From UBA2136 sp963974105 (GTDB lineage Bacteria; Pseudomonadota; Alphaproteobacteria; UBA2136), in assembly GCA_963974105.1 (NCBI GenBank), contig CAXBBG010000006.1:41944-105943 (forward strand): DNA of 64,000 bases. The letters are read 5' to 3'. The position numbers and the translations under genes are program-made. The notes beneath the pieces were generated by a model. The model searched no databases and had not been told where the DNA came from. It worked only from the letters and a program-made list of their open reading frames with translations. Shown piece by piece: positions 7,915-15,834 of this stretch (its first letter is position 1; every line of letters begins with the position of its first letter).

Positions 7915-9567
7915 ATGGTTCTTGATAAGAAAAAGGGTGTTATCCTTTCATTTTTAACGATGTTTTTTTGGGCATTGCATGATGTGTCATTTCGATATGC
8001 GGCTGTGCAATATAAAGTAGAACCAACTATCTTTATTTGTGTCACTCTTTTTGTAGCCGCTTTTATGTTAATTGCTGTAGCAGGGCCAGGGTCTGGTGGT
8101 ATTTCCACACTTAAGCGTGGACATACTTGGGCTTATGGTATTTTAGAAGTATTTATGAACATTGCTCAGATGTTTGCTCTTATTTATATTACCACGACTG
8201 AAATGAATTTTTTAAATCGCACCACTGTTGTGATGTCACTTGTTGCGACATGGATGTGTTTTGGGCGCAAACCCCATACAAGTGATATTATTGGTGGTTC
8301 CTTAGTTTTAATGGGGCTTTATTATATTGCGCAAGGGCTAGATGAAGCTATACGTGTTCAGGCTTTGGTATGTATATTTTTTGTTGCTCTAACGAGTGTT
8401 GCAACTGCTATGCTTGGCGAAATTCACCCCGATAATAACGATGCCAATACCATACGTGCCCGTTCACGCGTGGCAGGGTATGTGTTACTTGTAAGCAGTT
8501 TTGTATTTTTAGTTGTTACCCTTGGGTTGGCTTATTTAAAGGCAAATGCTGGGCAAGTTGTTGAAGCTTTTCCGCTTATGTCAGGTTTGCCAGAACTGGT
8601 AGATTTTGCACATAAACCAACATTTTTTATTGCCCTATTACTGGGATTAACGGTTATTCCACTTGCAATGTACTTCTTTTTTTATGCAACAAAAGTTGCT
8701 AAAACTGAAACTTTCATGGCGGTGTCTTCCACACTCCCATTCTTTACCTATGCGATTGAATGGCTTATGGCTAAAGCTGGCTTGTTGGACATTTCTGCTA
8801 TTACAGTCAATGATTTATTAGCTGGTGTGCTAATTGTTATAGGTGCCTTTTTAATAGAGTTTATGCGCCACCGTAATCATAAGCGTAAGGCAAAATCTCT
8901 TAAAAAAGAATCGAGCAGCGACGACTATGATATGGTTAGCACGGCCTTGCGTTTTTGTAATGATAATTTAACTAAAGTTTCAGAGAAATTAGGGCTAGAT
9001 ATTCATGAAATTGAACGTGTTGTTGAAGGTGGTGGGCATGTGAGTTTTGACGTTTCTGCTAAACAATACCGTAGTATTTTAAGAAATTATCACCGTAACA
9101 TTGCAACGGTTGACCCTTTAACGGGACTACCAAACCGCGACGCTTTAACAGGCGCTGTAGAAACAGCACTTAGCCATAAAAGCGAATTTAGTTTAGTTTT
9201 TATCGATTTAAATAAATTTAAACCAATCAATGATACATATGGCCATGAAGCAGGGGATGCGATTTTAAAAGCAGTGGCAGAGAGATTGGTGAGTGATTTA
9301 CCTGAAGATGCGATTGTATCACGCATTGGTGGAGATGAATTTGTTGTGATGTTGCGTGATGTTAACCGTGTGCAGTCGGAAGGTTATATGGAAGATATTT
9401 TATCCACCATTGAAGAAGAAGTTTATCTTGAGTCTGCCAAGGTTGAGGTGAGCGTGAGTGCAAGCCTTGGACTTGCGGTTGCTTATGAAGATGGACATAC
9501 TATGGACAAGCTTTTAAAAGTGGCTGACAGCGAAATGTACGAAAATAAAGGTTCGTCAAGACGGTAA
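7915..9567 (+). CDS. EamA/DMT-transporter-like membrane protein fused to a GGDEF diguanylate cyclase
   Basis: A 550-residue two-part protein. Residues 1-325 form about ten hydrophobic segments in the pattern of drug/metabolite (EamA) permeases, beginning FLTMFFWALHDVSFRYAAV. A basic linker (RHRNHKRKAKSLKKESSSDD) leads to a short helical region and then a complete GGDEF domain from about residue 400: DPLTGLPNRDAL, FIDLNKFKPINDTYGHEAGD and the intact active-site sequence RIGGDEFVV. It should therefore make c-di-GMP from GTP. The EamA part probably senses or carries a small molecule and controls the cyclase. There is no RxxD inhibitory site upstream of GGDEF. The gene points at the adhesin gene and a shared terminator lies between them. 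The neighbourhood suggests it feeds the secretion/adhesin circuit at 9.6-18 kb. No Shine-Dalgarno is obvious. Confidence 0.86.
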   Translation: MVLDKKKGVILSFLTMFFWALHDVSFRYAAVQYKVEPTIFICVTLFVAAFMLIAVAGPGSGGISTLKRGHTWAYGILEVFMNIAQMFALIYITTTEMNFLNRTTVVMSLVATWMCFGRKPHTSDIIGGSLVLMGLYYIAQGLDEAIRVQALVCIFFVALTSVATAMLGEIHPDNNDANTIRARSRVAGYVLLVSSFVFLVVTLGLAYLKANAGQVVEAFPLMSGLPELVDFAHKPTFFIALLLGLTVIPLAMYFFFYATKVAKTETFMAVSSTLPFFTYAIEWLMAKAGLLDISAITVNDLLAGVLIVIGAFLIEFMRHRNHKRKAKSLKKESSSDDYDMVSTALRFCNDNLTKVSEKLGLDIHEIERVVEGGGHVSFDVSAKQYRSILRNYHRNIATVDPLTGLPNRDALTGAVETALSHKSEFSLVFIDLNKFKPINDTYGHEAGDAILKAVAERLVSDLPEDAIVSRIGGDEFVVMLRDVNRVQSEGYMEDILSTIEEEVYLESAKVEVSVSASLGLAVAYEDGHTMDKLLKVADSEMYENKGSSRR

Positions 9568-9598
9568 ATAAAAGCCACCATGGGGCGGCTTTTATTTA
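9567..9598. terminator. Bidirectional terminator between cyclase and adhesin genes
   Basis: ATAAAAGCC...GGCTTTTAT inverted repeat with A/T tracts on both sides between two convergent genes. Confidence 0.75.
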
Positions 9599-9609
9599 AG
9601 TAATGACAC

Positions 9610-11430
9610 TTAGAATATAACGTTGGGATCGTCATTTTGCACATCACTACAGTCGTAATCGTCTTGGGTTAATACAATACTTATTTCGAGTAAGTCGCTG
9701 TTACCATCGTCATCAACGCTTTCATTTTCATCATATTCAGTTTCTTGCTGTTCTACAATGTTTACACCACCCACAGCGCTCAGATCTATAATACCATAAC
9801 TGCCGACACCGTTTTCGCCACCATTCACGCTTTCACCTGCTATCTCGGCTGAGGCACCATCTAGATGAATATCTAGTACTACATCGTCAAAGTCACCATC
9901 TCCTAGGTTGTGTAGATCCTCAAATTGAATTCTTACACTTTCTCCATCTTCTGTTACAGTAACGAGGGCGTGTCTTTCATTATCAGCATTCAAATTGTCA
10001 TTTTCTGTGTGGTATATTGGACCATTTAAAACAGTTTCATGACCACTATCATCAATGTGGATTAGGCTAAGCGGGCCTGTGTCGTGAATATTTGCATCTT
10101 CTCCATCGCTATTTACGAATTTTAACGATCCTACTTCTGTATCAATGTCTCTAAATTGATGGTTTTGGTTATAACCGTTGGCAATAATAAATATTTGAAA
10201 CGCGTCACCTTGGCTATAAGTACCCATGTTAACGCTCTCTCCAGGGGTTATGTGCCCATTACCTTGTAGAGAAGCGTTTTCAAAGCCTATTTGGACATTG
10301 GTTATATTGCCGTCATCGTCTACATTATAAAAACCAACTGTATTTTTATATCCCGCGCTCTCTGTTATAAAAGTCATTTCAGCTTCGCCTGACCTTTTTG
10401 GTGCGGTGCTATCGACACTTTCACCATTTAAGGTTAATCCTATTTCTACGAATAAGACGGGGCTGTCAGGTTTTAGGGTTGAATAGGTGGCATATATTGC
10501 ACCTTCATAGGTCACATTTTCACCTCGATTTATAAATTCACTCGCTGTTATTTGCGCACCCGTTTCACCTTTTACAAATAATCCATCAAAATCGCTGACT
10601 TTTTCTATGTCTGTTGATGTGACATGTAAGGTTGAATCCGAATGTGATAGATCTATATTTTCAATTTCCTTAATGTTTTTATCTGATAGATCTATATGTT
10701 TGCTAGTGTCGGTGGTTTTAAGAGTGTCAAATCCTTTACCGCCTTTTACAAGCTTATCAAGGTTATCCCAAAGGATGGTATCATTACCATCACCCGCATC
10801 TATATGGTCTTTGCCACTACCGCCATTAATTATATCGTTTCCGCCTCTAGCGTGTATAATATCATCACCGTCTTTGGCATTGATACTATCATCGCCTTCG
10901 CTACCTTTTATGGTATCTTTATTATTGGTACCATTTATAACGCTAAACTCTGGTTCAGGCTCTGGCTCAGGCTCAGTATTCTGTGCAGCTATGATGGTAG
11001 TAAGAGGAATTTCAACGCCGTCTATATCCTCAATGTCTAGACTTTCATAAGCATTTCCCCTAGATATATTGCTGCCTGGTATATTTACATTTGATGTATC
11101 TTGTTCACCGTTAATTCTTTGTATAGTTCTTTGTAAAAACTGTGAGCCATTAAACCCTGCATCACCATTAAAGTTGATGTCAATAAATTCACCATTAATC
11201 GCAAGTGATACGAAGTTTTGTATAATGAGGGTTTTACCATTTGCAAAGATTAAAACAAGATTACCATCTTCAACTTTTAGGTCGACATTTTCAATATCAA
11301 TATCTTGAAAGTCAATGGACTGTCCTTGATCAATCTCTATGACAGATGACACATTATTTTCTATCATTTCAGAAGTGATAATGATGTTCGTCGCATCACT
11401 TAATACATCAATTCTTACTGGGTCAGCCAT
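9610..11430 (-). CDS. Type I secreted RTX adhesin with BapA/LapA-like N-terminus and DUF4114 domain
   Basis: A very acidic 606-residue protein. Residues of about 1-105 resemble the BapA-prefix / LapA retention module: repeated beta-strands ending VEDGNLVLIFANGKTLIIQN. A linker with a di-alanine (TTIIAAQN, Ala148-Ala149) and a Glu-Pro run follows. Residues 165-235 carry five or six hemolysin-type calcium repeats (GSEGDDSI, AKDGDDII, ARGGNDII, GGSGKDHI, AGDGNDTI). The segment at about 330-560 fits DUF4114, including the closing FEDLHNLGDGDFDDVVLDI. The C-terminus is acidic and ends DPNVIF, a type I secretion-like end, and there is no Sec signal. It is divergent from a LapB/LapC-type exporter and is the obvious substrate. 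The di-Ala sits where LapG would cut LapA, though the local sequence is IAAQ rather than TAAG. Confidence 0.83.
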   Translation of the reverse strand: MADPVRIDVLSDATNIIITSEMIENNVSSVIEIDQGQSIDFQDIDIENVDLKVEDGNLVLIFANGKTLIIQNFVSLAINGEFIDINFNGDAGFNGSQFLQRTIQRINGEQDTSNVNIPGSNISRGNAYESLDIEDIDGVEIPLTTIIAAQNTEPEPEPEPEFSVINGTNNKDTIKGSEGDDSINAKDGDDIIHARGGNDIINGGSGKDHIDAGDGNDTILWDNLDKLVKGGKGFDTLKTTDTSKHIDLSDKNIKEIENIDLSHSDSTLHVTSTDIEKVSDFDGLFVKGETGAQITASEFINRGENVTYEGAIYATYSTLKPDSPVLFVEIGLTLNGESVDSTAPKRSGEAEMTFITESAGYKNTVGFYNVDDDGNITNVQIGFENASLQGNGHITPGESVNMGTYSQGDAFQIFIIANGYNQNHQFRDIDTEVGSLKFVNSDGEDANIHDTGPLSLIHIDDSGHETVLNGPIYHTENDNLNADNERHALVTVTEDGESVRIQFEDLHNLGDGDFDDVVLDIHLDGASAEIAGESVNGGENGVGSYGIIDLSAVGGVNIVEQQETEYDENESVDDDGNSDLLEISIVLTQDDYDCSDVQNDDPNVIF

Positions 11431-11713
11431 TGTCTTATTCCTTAATTTTTTTTCTCTCTACTTATTTATGTAGGTGTTAAATATTCAATGAGACAAATGC
11501 GCTGACAGCCCCTAAAGTAGGTATTCTGTTGTATCTAAAAAGATATTCTGATGGGCTGATTTAGGCGGCACCTTGTCTTTTGTTTAATGATGGACATATA
11601 AAAAAACAAGTGTTTTTATTTACTGTAAGTCTCTGTTTTTAAGCGTATGGTTTGATTTCTATATATACGTGAACGCGTGCTTTCTTTAAGCTGAAAGAAA
11701 AGGACGTTTATAT
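11431..11713. promoter_or_regulatory. Divergent promoter region between adhesin and its exporter
   Basis: 283 bases between the divergent adhesin and exporter genes with no reading frame of its own. It is AT-rich and must hold both promoters. I see no convincing operator palindrome and did not assign -35/-10 boxes. Confidence 0.45.
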
Positions 11714-13888
11714 TTGCCAAAGAACACACAAACAGATAATAACCTTGAGACTCAAGAAGATGCACATGATGGTATCGATAGTTTTCTTGAGTGCTTACTC
11801 GTTGTATCACGTGAGTTCTCTCTTTCGGGGAATGGCAATAGCGCCTTGGCTTCTTTGCCTTTACAAGCTGACGATAAACTGACACTTGAACTTATGCCAC
11901 GTGCAGCTGAGAATCTTGGTCTGCAAATGGAAATTATAACAAGCGGCTTAGAAGATATTCCACATATAAAACTGCCTGTTATTTTGATATTAAATGATGG
12001 TTCACCATGTGTGTTAGAAAGCATAGATAGCCATTATTCACATGTGATTTATGCAAAAGATATAAAACAAGAAATACCCCTGCATTTAAAAGACTTAGAA
12101 ACGTTATACAGCGGTGTTTTCTTGCAATTTTCTACTATGGGATATGAAACTAATAATATCAATAAAAGCTTTATGCACCCCGTTGTTGAGAGGTCTTGGT
12201 ATAAGGCTGCGCTTATAGCTAATAGGCCTGTTATGGCACGCGTAGCATTGTGTACTTTTTTTGTTAATATTTTTGCGCTTGCTAGCCCACTGTTTATTAT
12301 GAATGTCTATGACCGTGTTGTGCCTAATGAAGCGATGGATACTCTATGGGTGTTGGCGGTAGGGGTGATGCTTATCTTTGTTTTTGACTATATTTTAAAG
12401 TCTTTGCGAAGTTATTTTGTTGATTATTCAGGACGTGATTTAGACATGCAATTGAGTTCGAAACTTTTTGCACAAATACTAAATTTAAAGTTAAAGGCTA
12501 TGCCTATGCAAAGTGGTGCCTTAGGGCACGCTGTTAAAGAATTTGAACATTTACGAGAGTTTTTTACATCTGGTTCTATCATTGCAGCGATTGATTTACC
12601 GTTTATATTCTTTTTTATGTCTATTATTTATATGCTGGGTGGTAGCGTTGTAACGCCCTTGTTTGTAGCTATTCCCATTGTTTTTTTTGTAAGTTACTTT
12701 AGCCAAAAACCACTTACAAATGTGTCTAAAAAAACACTGAATGAACAGATGTCTAAAAACAGTTTATTGCTTGAATCTATCAATGGTGTTGAAACCATTA
12801 AAGCAACTAATTCACAAAACCTCTTTCAGAAAAAGTGGGAAAAATCTGTCGATTCAACAGCATTTTTACAGTTTAAATCACGTGTTATATCTGTTTTAAC
12901 AGTTAATTTTACGGTTTTAGTACAGCAGTTTACCACGATAAGTGTGGTTATTTTAGGCGTGCAGCAAATTATTCAAAAGGAAATGAGTGTGGGTGCGCTT
13001 ATTGCCTGTACGATTTTAACAGGACGTGCATTGTCACCTTTAACAAAAATGGCCACTTTTCTTTCGAAGTTACAGCAATCGCTTGCATCGTTTGAAAGCT
13101 TAAATAATTTAATGAAAAGTGAAACTGAACGCGGCATAGATAAGGGCTTTGTTGAACATGATAAAATTTTAGGCTCCATTGAATTTATAGATGTGACATT
13201 TACTTATCCTCATAGCAAAGTTGCGGCACTTCAAAATATATCCTTTAAAATTGAAGCAGGGCAAAAGGTGGGGTTAATTGGAAGAACAGGCGTTGGTAAG
13301 TCAACTTTAATGAAATTGCTTATGGGTTTTTATGAACCAGATAGTGGGCAAATTTTAATTGATGGTCTTGAAATTAGCCAGATCGACCCCCGTATATTAC
13401 GGGATCAAATTGGCTATCTTTCTCAAGAACCATATTTATTTTCAGGCACATTGCGTGAAAATATACTTATGGGGCAACATAAGTCAGTTGATGACGACAG
13501 TTTAGTTTATTCTGCAGCCCTTGCGGGGGTAGACAAATTAGCGAATAGCAATGCTGCTGGTTATGACCTTTGGGTGGGGGAGCAAGGGAAGGGGCTTTCG
13601 GGAGGGCAAAAACAAGCCGTGGCGCTTGCAAGGACTTTTGCACATAATGCGCCCTTACTTTATCTTGATGAGCCTACCAGTGCCATGGATTCACAAGCCG
13701 AACTAGAATTTATAAGAAAAGTTGAACCTTATATGAAGGCTAAAACACTTGTTATTATTTCACATCGCATGGCATTGCTTTCCTTAGCAGACAGATTGAT
13801 TGTTTTAGATAATGGTCGAGTGGTGGCGGATGGCGACAAACTTTCAGTTATGAAAATCCTTCATAAAAAAGAAGGAAATACGCTATGA
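11714..13888 (+). CDS. Type I secretion ABC transporter, LapB/LssB type
   Basis: A 724-residue inner-membrane exporter with three parts. The N-terminal degenerate C39-like domain (about residues 20-150) lacks the catalytic Cys. The ABC transmembrane domain is at about 165-450. The ATPase domain has Walker A GLIGRTGVGKSTLMK, signature LSGGQKQAVALAR and Walker B/D-loop LLYLDEPTSAMDSQ. The inactive C39 domain and the ASPLFIMNVYDRVVPN segment are typical of LapB-type exporters of large adhesins. Translation appears to start at TTG 11714, with AAAAGGA about 10 bases upstream; no ATG is better placed. The stop overlaps the next start by 4 bases (ATGA). It should work with the adaptor at 13885 and the TolC-type protein at 18758. 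Confidence 0.92.
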   Translation: MPKNTQTDNNLETQEDAHDGIDSFLECLLVVSREFSLSGNGNSALASLPLQADDKLTLELMPRAAENLGLQMEIITSGLEDIPHIKLPVILILNDGSPCVLESIDSHYSHVIYAKDIKQEIPLHLKDLETLYSGVFLQFSTMGYETNNINKSFMHPVVERSWYKAALIANRPVMARVALCTFFVNIFALASPLFIMNVYDRVVPNEAMDTLWVLAVGVMLIFVFDYILKSLRSYFVDYSGRDLDMQLSSKLFAQILNLKLKAMPMQSGALGHAVKEFEHLREFFTSGSIIAAIDLPFIFFFMSIIYMLGGSVVTPLFVAIPIVFFVSYFSQKPLTNVSKKTLNEQMSKNSLLLESINGVETIKATNSQNLFQKKWEKSVDSTAFLQFKSRVISVLTVNFTVLVQQFTTISVVILGVQQIIQKEMSVGALIACTILTGRALSPLTKMATFLSKLQQSLASFESLNNLMKSETERGIDKGFVEHDKILGSIEFIDVTFTYPHSKVAALQNISFKIEAGQKVGLIGRTGVGKSTLMKLLMGFYEPDSGQILIDGLEISQIDPRILRDQIGYLSQEPYLFSGTLRENILMGQHKSVDDDSLVYSAALAGVDKLANSNAAGYDLWVGEQGKGLSGGQKQAVALARTFAHNAPLLYLDEPTSAMDSQAELEFIRKVEPYMKAKTLVIISHRMALLSLADRLIVLDNGRVVADGDKLSVMKILHKKEGNTL

Positions 13889-15165
13889 CTTTAAGATATA
13901 TTCACCCTATAAATAAACAGGCTAACCTTCTTTTATATATTATCATTTCATTTTTTGCCGTGTTTTATTTTTGGGCACGTTATGCATCCATCGATGAAGT
14001 TACACGGGCTATTGGTCGCGTTATTCCCTCTTCCCAAGTGCAAGTTGTTCAGAACTTAGAAGGCGGTATTGTGGAAGAAATTTTGGTTGAAGTGAACCAA
14101 GTTGTAGAAAGGGGTGACATATTATTACGCATTGATGACACCGGCTTTGCTTCAACTTTTGAAGAAAAAGAGGAACGTTATTACAGCTTGCAAGCAAGAA
14201 TTGCACGGTTGCAAGCTGAGATTGATGGTAATGCGCCTAAATTTTCTGCGAAGTCTTTGATGGAAGGCAAAAAATATGTCGCCAATGAAACCAGCTTGTA
14301 TTATGCCAAGTTAGATGAAGTTGATTCCACTATTTCTATCTTAAAACAAAAAATAAGAAGAAAAGAAGATGAAATTAAAGGGTTTGAAAACAGTAAGGAT
14401 AAAATTAAATCAGGACTAAGTTTGCTACAAGAAGAACTGGAAATGACAGAACCTCTGGTTAATAAACGTATCGTTTCGGAAGTGGATATGTTGAATTTAA
14501 AACGCGAACTTAACGTTATGCGTCGAGAGCTAGATGATGTTGATTTGTCTATGATGAATGCGAATGGTGAAAAGGAAGAATTTCTTGAGCGTATTCAAGA
14601 ATATATCAATTTATCTAGGCGTAAGAATATTGAAGAACTTTTGTTATTAAAAGATGAATATGCACAAATTACAGCGTTAATTAAAATGTCCAAAGATAAG
14701 GTTGAACGTACGACGGTGCGCTCCCCTGTGAGAGGCACAGTTAAACGTATATTAGTGAATACGGTGGGTGGTGTGGTTAAACCTGGAATGGACTTGGTTG
14801 AAATTATTCCACTTGAAGATACTCTTAAAATTGAAGCAGAAGTAAAGCCAAGAGATATTGCCTTTTTAAGGCCTGATCAACGTGTTTTGGTTAAAATTTC
14901 TGCTTATGATTTTTCTGTTTATGGTGGTTTGGAAGCAAAGCTAGAGCGTATTAGTGTTGACTCTATCCGTAATGATAACGACGAGCTTGTTTATAAAATA
15001 TTGGTGCGAACACAACAAAACTATTTAGGTACGGTTGAAAGGCCTCTGCCTATTATTTCGGGCATGGTTGCGGATGTAAATATTGTGACGGGTAAAAAAA
15101 CAGTACTAGATTACATTCTTAAGCCTATTTCAAAAGCTAAAAATAATGCATTGAAGGAGCGGTAA
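13885..15165 (+). CDS. Type I secretion membrane-fusion adaptor (HlyD/LapC type)
   Basis: A 426-residue periplasmic adaptor. One N-terminal transmembrane helix (about residues 15-35) is followed by the first lipoyl half (VQVVQNLEGGIVEEILVEVN), a long alpha-helical hairpin (about 90-290, rich in E/K/L), the second lipoyl half with the family motif VRSPVRGTVKRILVNTVGGV, and a C-terminal beta-barrel ending ISGMVADVNIVTGKKTVLDY. It bridges the inner-membrane ATPase and the outer-membrane channel. It overlaps the ATPase gene by 4 bases, and the LapG-like gene begins immediately after its stop, so the three are one operon. Confidence 0.93.
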   Translation: MTLRYIHPINKQANLLLYIIISFFAVFYFWARYASIDEVTRAIGRVIPSSQVQVVQNLEGGIVEEILVEVNQVVERGDILLRIDDTGFASTFEEKEERYYSLQARIARLQAEIDGNAPKFSAKSLMEGKKYVANETSLYYAKLDEVDSTISILKQKIRRKEDEIKGFENSKDKIKSGLSLLQEELEMTEPLVNKRIVSEVDMLNLKRELNVMRRELDDVDLSMMNANGEKEEFLERIQEYINLSRRKNIEELLLLKDEYAQITALIKMSKDKVERTTVRSPVRGTVKRILVNTVGGVVKPGMDLVEIIPLEDTLKIEAEVKPRDIAFLRPDQRVLVKISAYDFSVYGGLEAKLERISVDSIRNDNDELVYKILVRTQQNYLGTVERPLPIISGMVADVNIVTGKKTVLDYILKPISKAKNNALKER

Positions 15166-15834
15166 ATGAGGCTAGCAATATACGCATTTGTTTTTATATT
15201 GATTCAATTTTTCATTGCGAAAACATTTGCCGCAAATGAAGAAGAATGGGTTCATTTTGAAGGTTATCAAAGTCAAGATAACCCTATGACAGCTTCTTTA
15301 CCTTTATGGCAGAATTCTATCAGTTTTTGGAGTCGGAATATTGCGAGCATAAATGAATGTGCAGCACAAAAAATAAAGTGCAACGACTTAGAAATTTTAG
15401 CTATTTTGTCAAAATTAGAAACTATAAACAAAGAAAGTGGCGTCGAGAAAATACGTCTTTTAAATAGATACATTAATTTGGAATTAGGCCCTACTTTAAA
15501 TAAACCTTGGCAGGATGCAATGACGATTTTAGATGAGCCAACGCACACAGGTGTATTTACAGTTCTTAAGTATTTTATATTGAAGAGGCTTGGATACACA
15601 AATGAAAATATGCGTATCGTGGTGGTGAGGGACACATTAACAGGTTTAAAAGATAGCTTTTTATTTGTTCGAATTAAAAATGAAGTGTTTGTTCTTAGTA
15701 ATAATTTCAATGTGGTTTTAGAACGAAAAAAGTTGGTGAATTTATATATGCCAATTTATGCGATAGATGATTTAAATCAATGGGTTTATAAGCCGAAGCT
15801 TTATCAAAATATAGGTGGAAATGAAGATGAATGA
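15166..15834 (+). CDS. LapG-like periplasmic protein (BTLCP / peptidase C93 fold) lacking its catalytic triad
   Basis: A 222-residue protein with a Sec signal peptide (residues 1-22, cleavage after KTFA). The rest follows the bacterial transglutaminase-like cysteine protease layout: WQNSISFW near the N-terminus, LNKPWQDA, a helix LKYFILKRLGY, the strand MRIVVVRDTLTG, and the closing MPIYAIDDLNQWVYK. In active LapG this helix is preceded by GDCEDYAIAK and followed by HMVL and VLDN, which give Cys, His and Asp. Aligned by eye, the three positions here are Thr128, Ser164 and Ser178, so proteolysis is not expected. The gene starts directly after the adaptor stop and overlaps the receptor gene downstream. 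It may bind the adhesin or receptor without cutting. The fold call is by pattern only. Confidence 0.72.
   Translation: MRLAIYAFVFILIQFFIAKTFAANEEEWVHFEGYQSQDNPMTASLPLWQNSISFWSRNIASINECAAQKIKCNDLEILAILSKLETINKESGVEKIRLLNRYINLELGPTLNKPWQDAMTILDEPTHTGVFTVLKYFILKRLGYTNENMRIVVVRDTLTGLKDSFLFVRIKNEVFVLSNNFNVVLERKKLVNLYMPIYAIDDLNQWVYKPKLYQNIGGNEDE

Noticed and set aside
10600..11310. Plus-strand frames opposite the adhesin, some with Ser/Gly-rich repeats.
   Set aside because: They mirror the calcium-binding and Glu-Pro repeats of the adhesin and have no ribosome sites.
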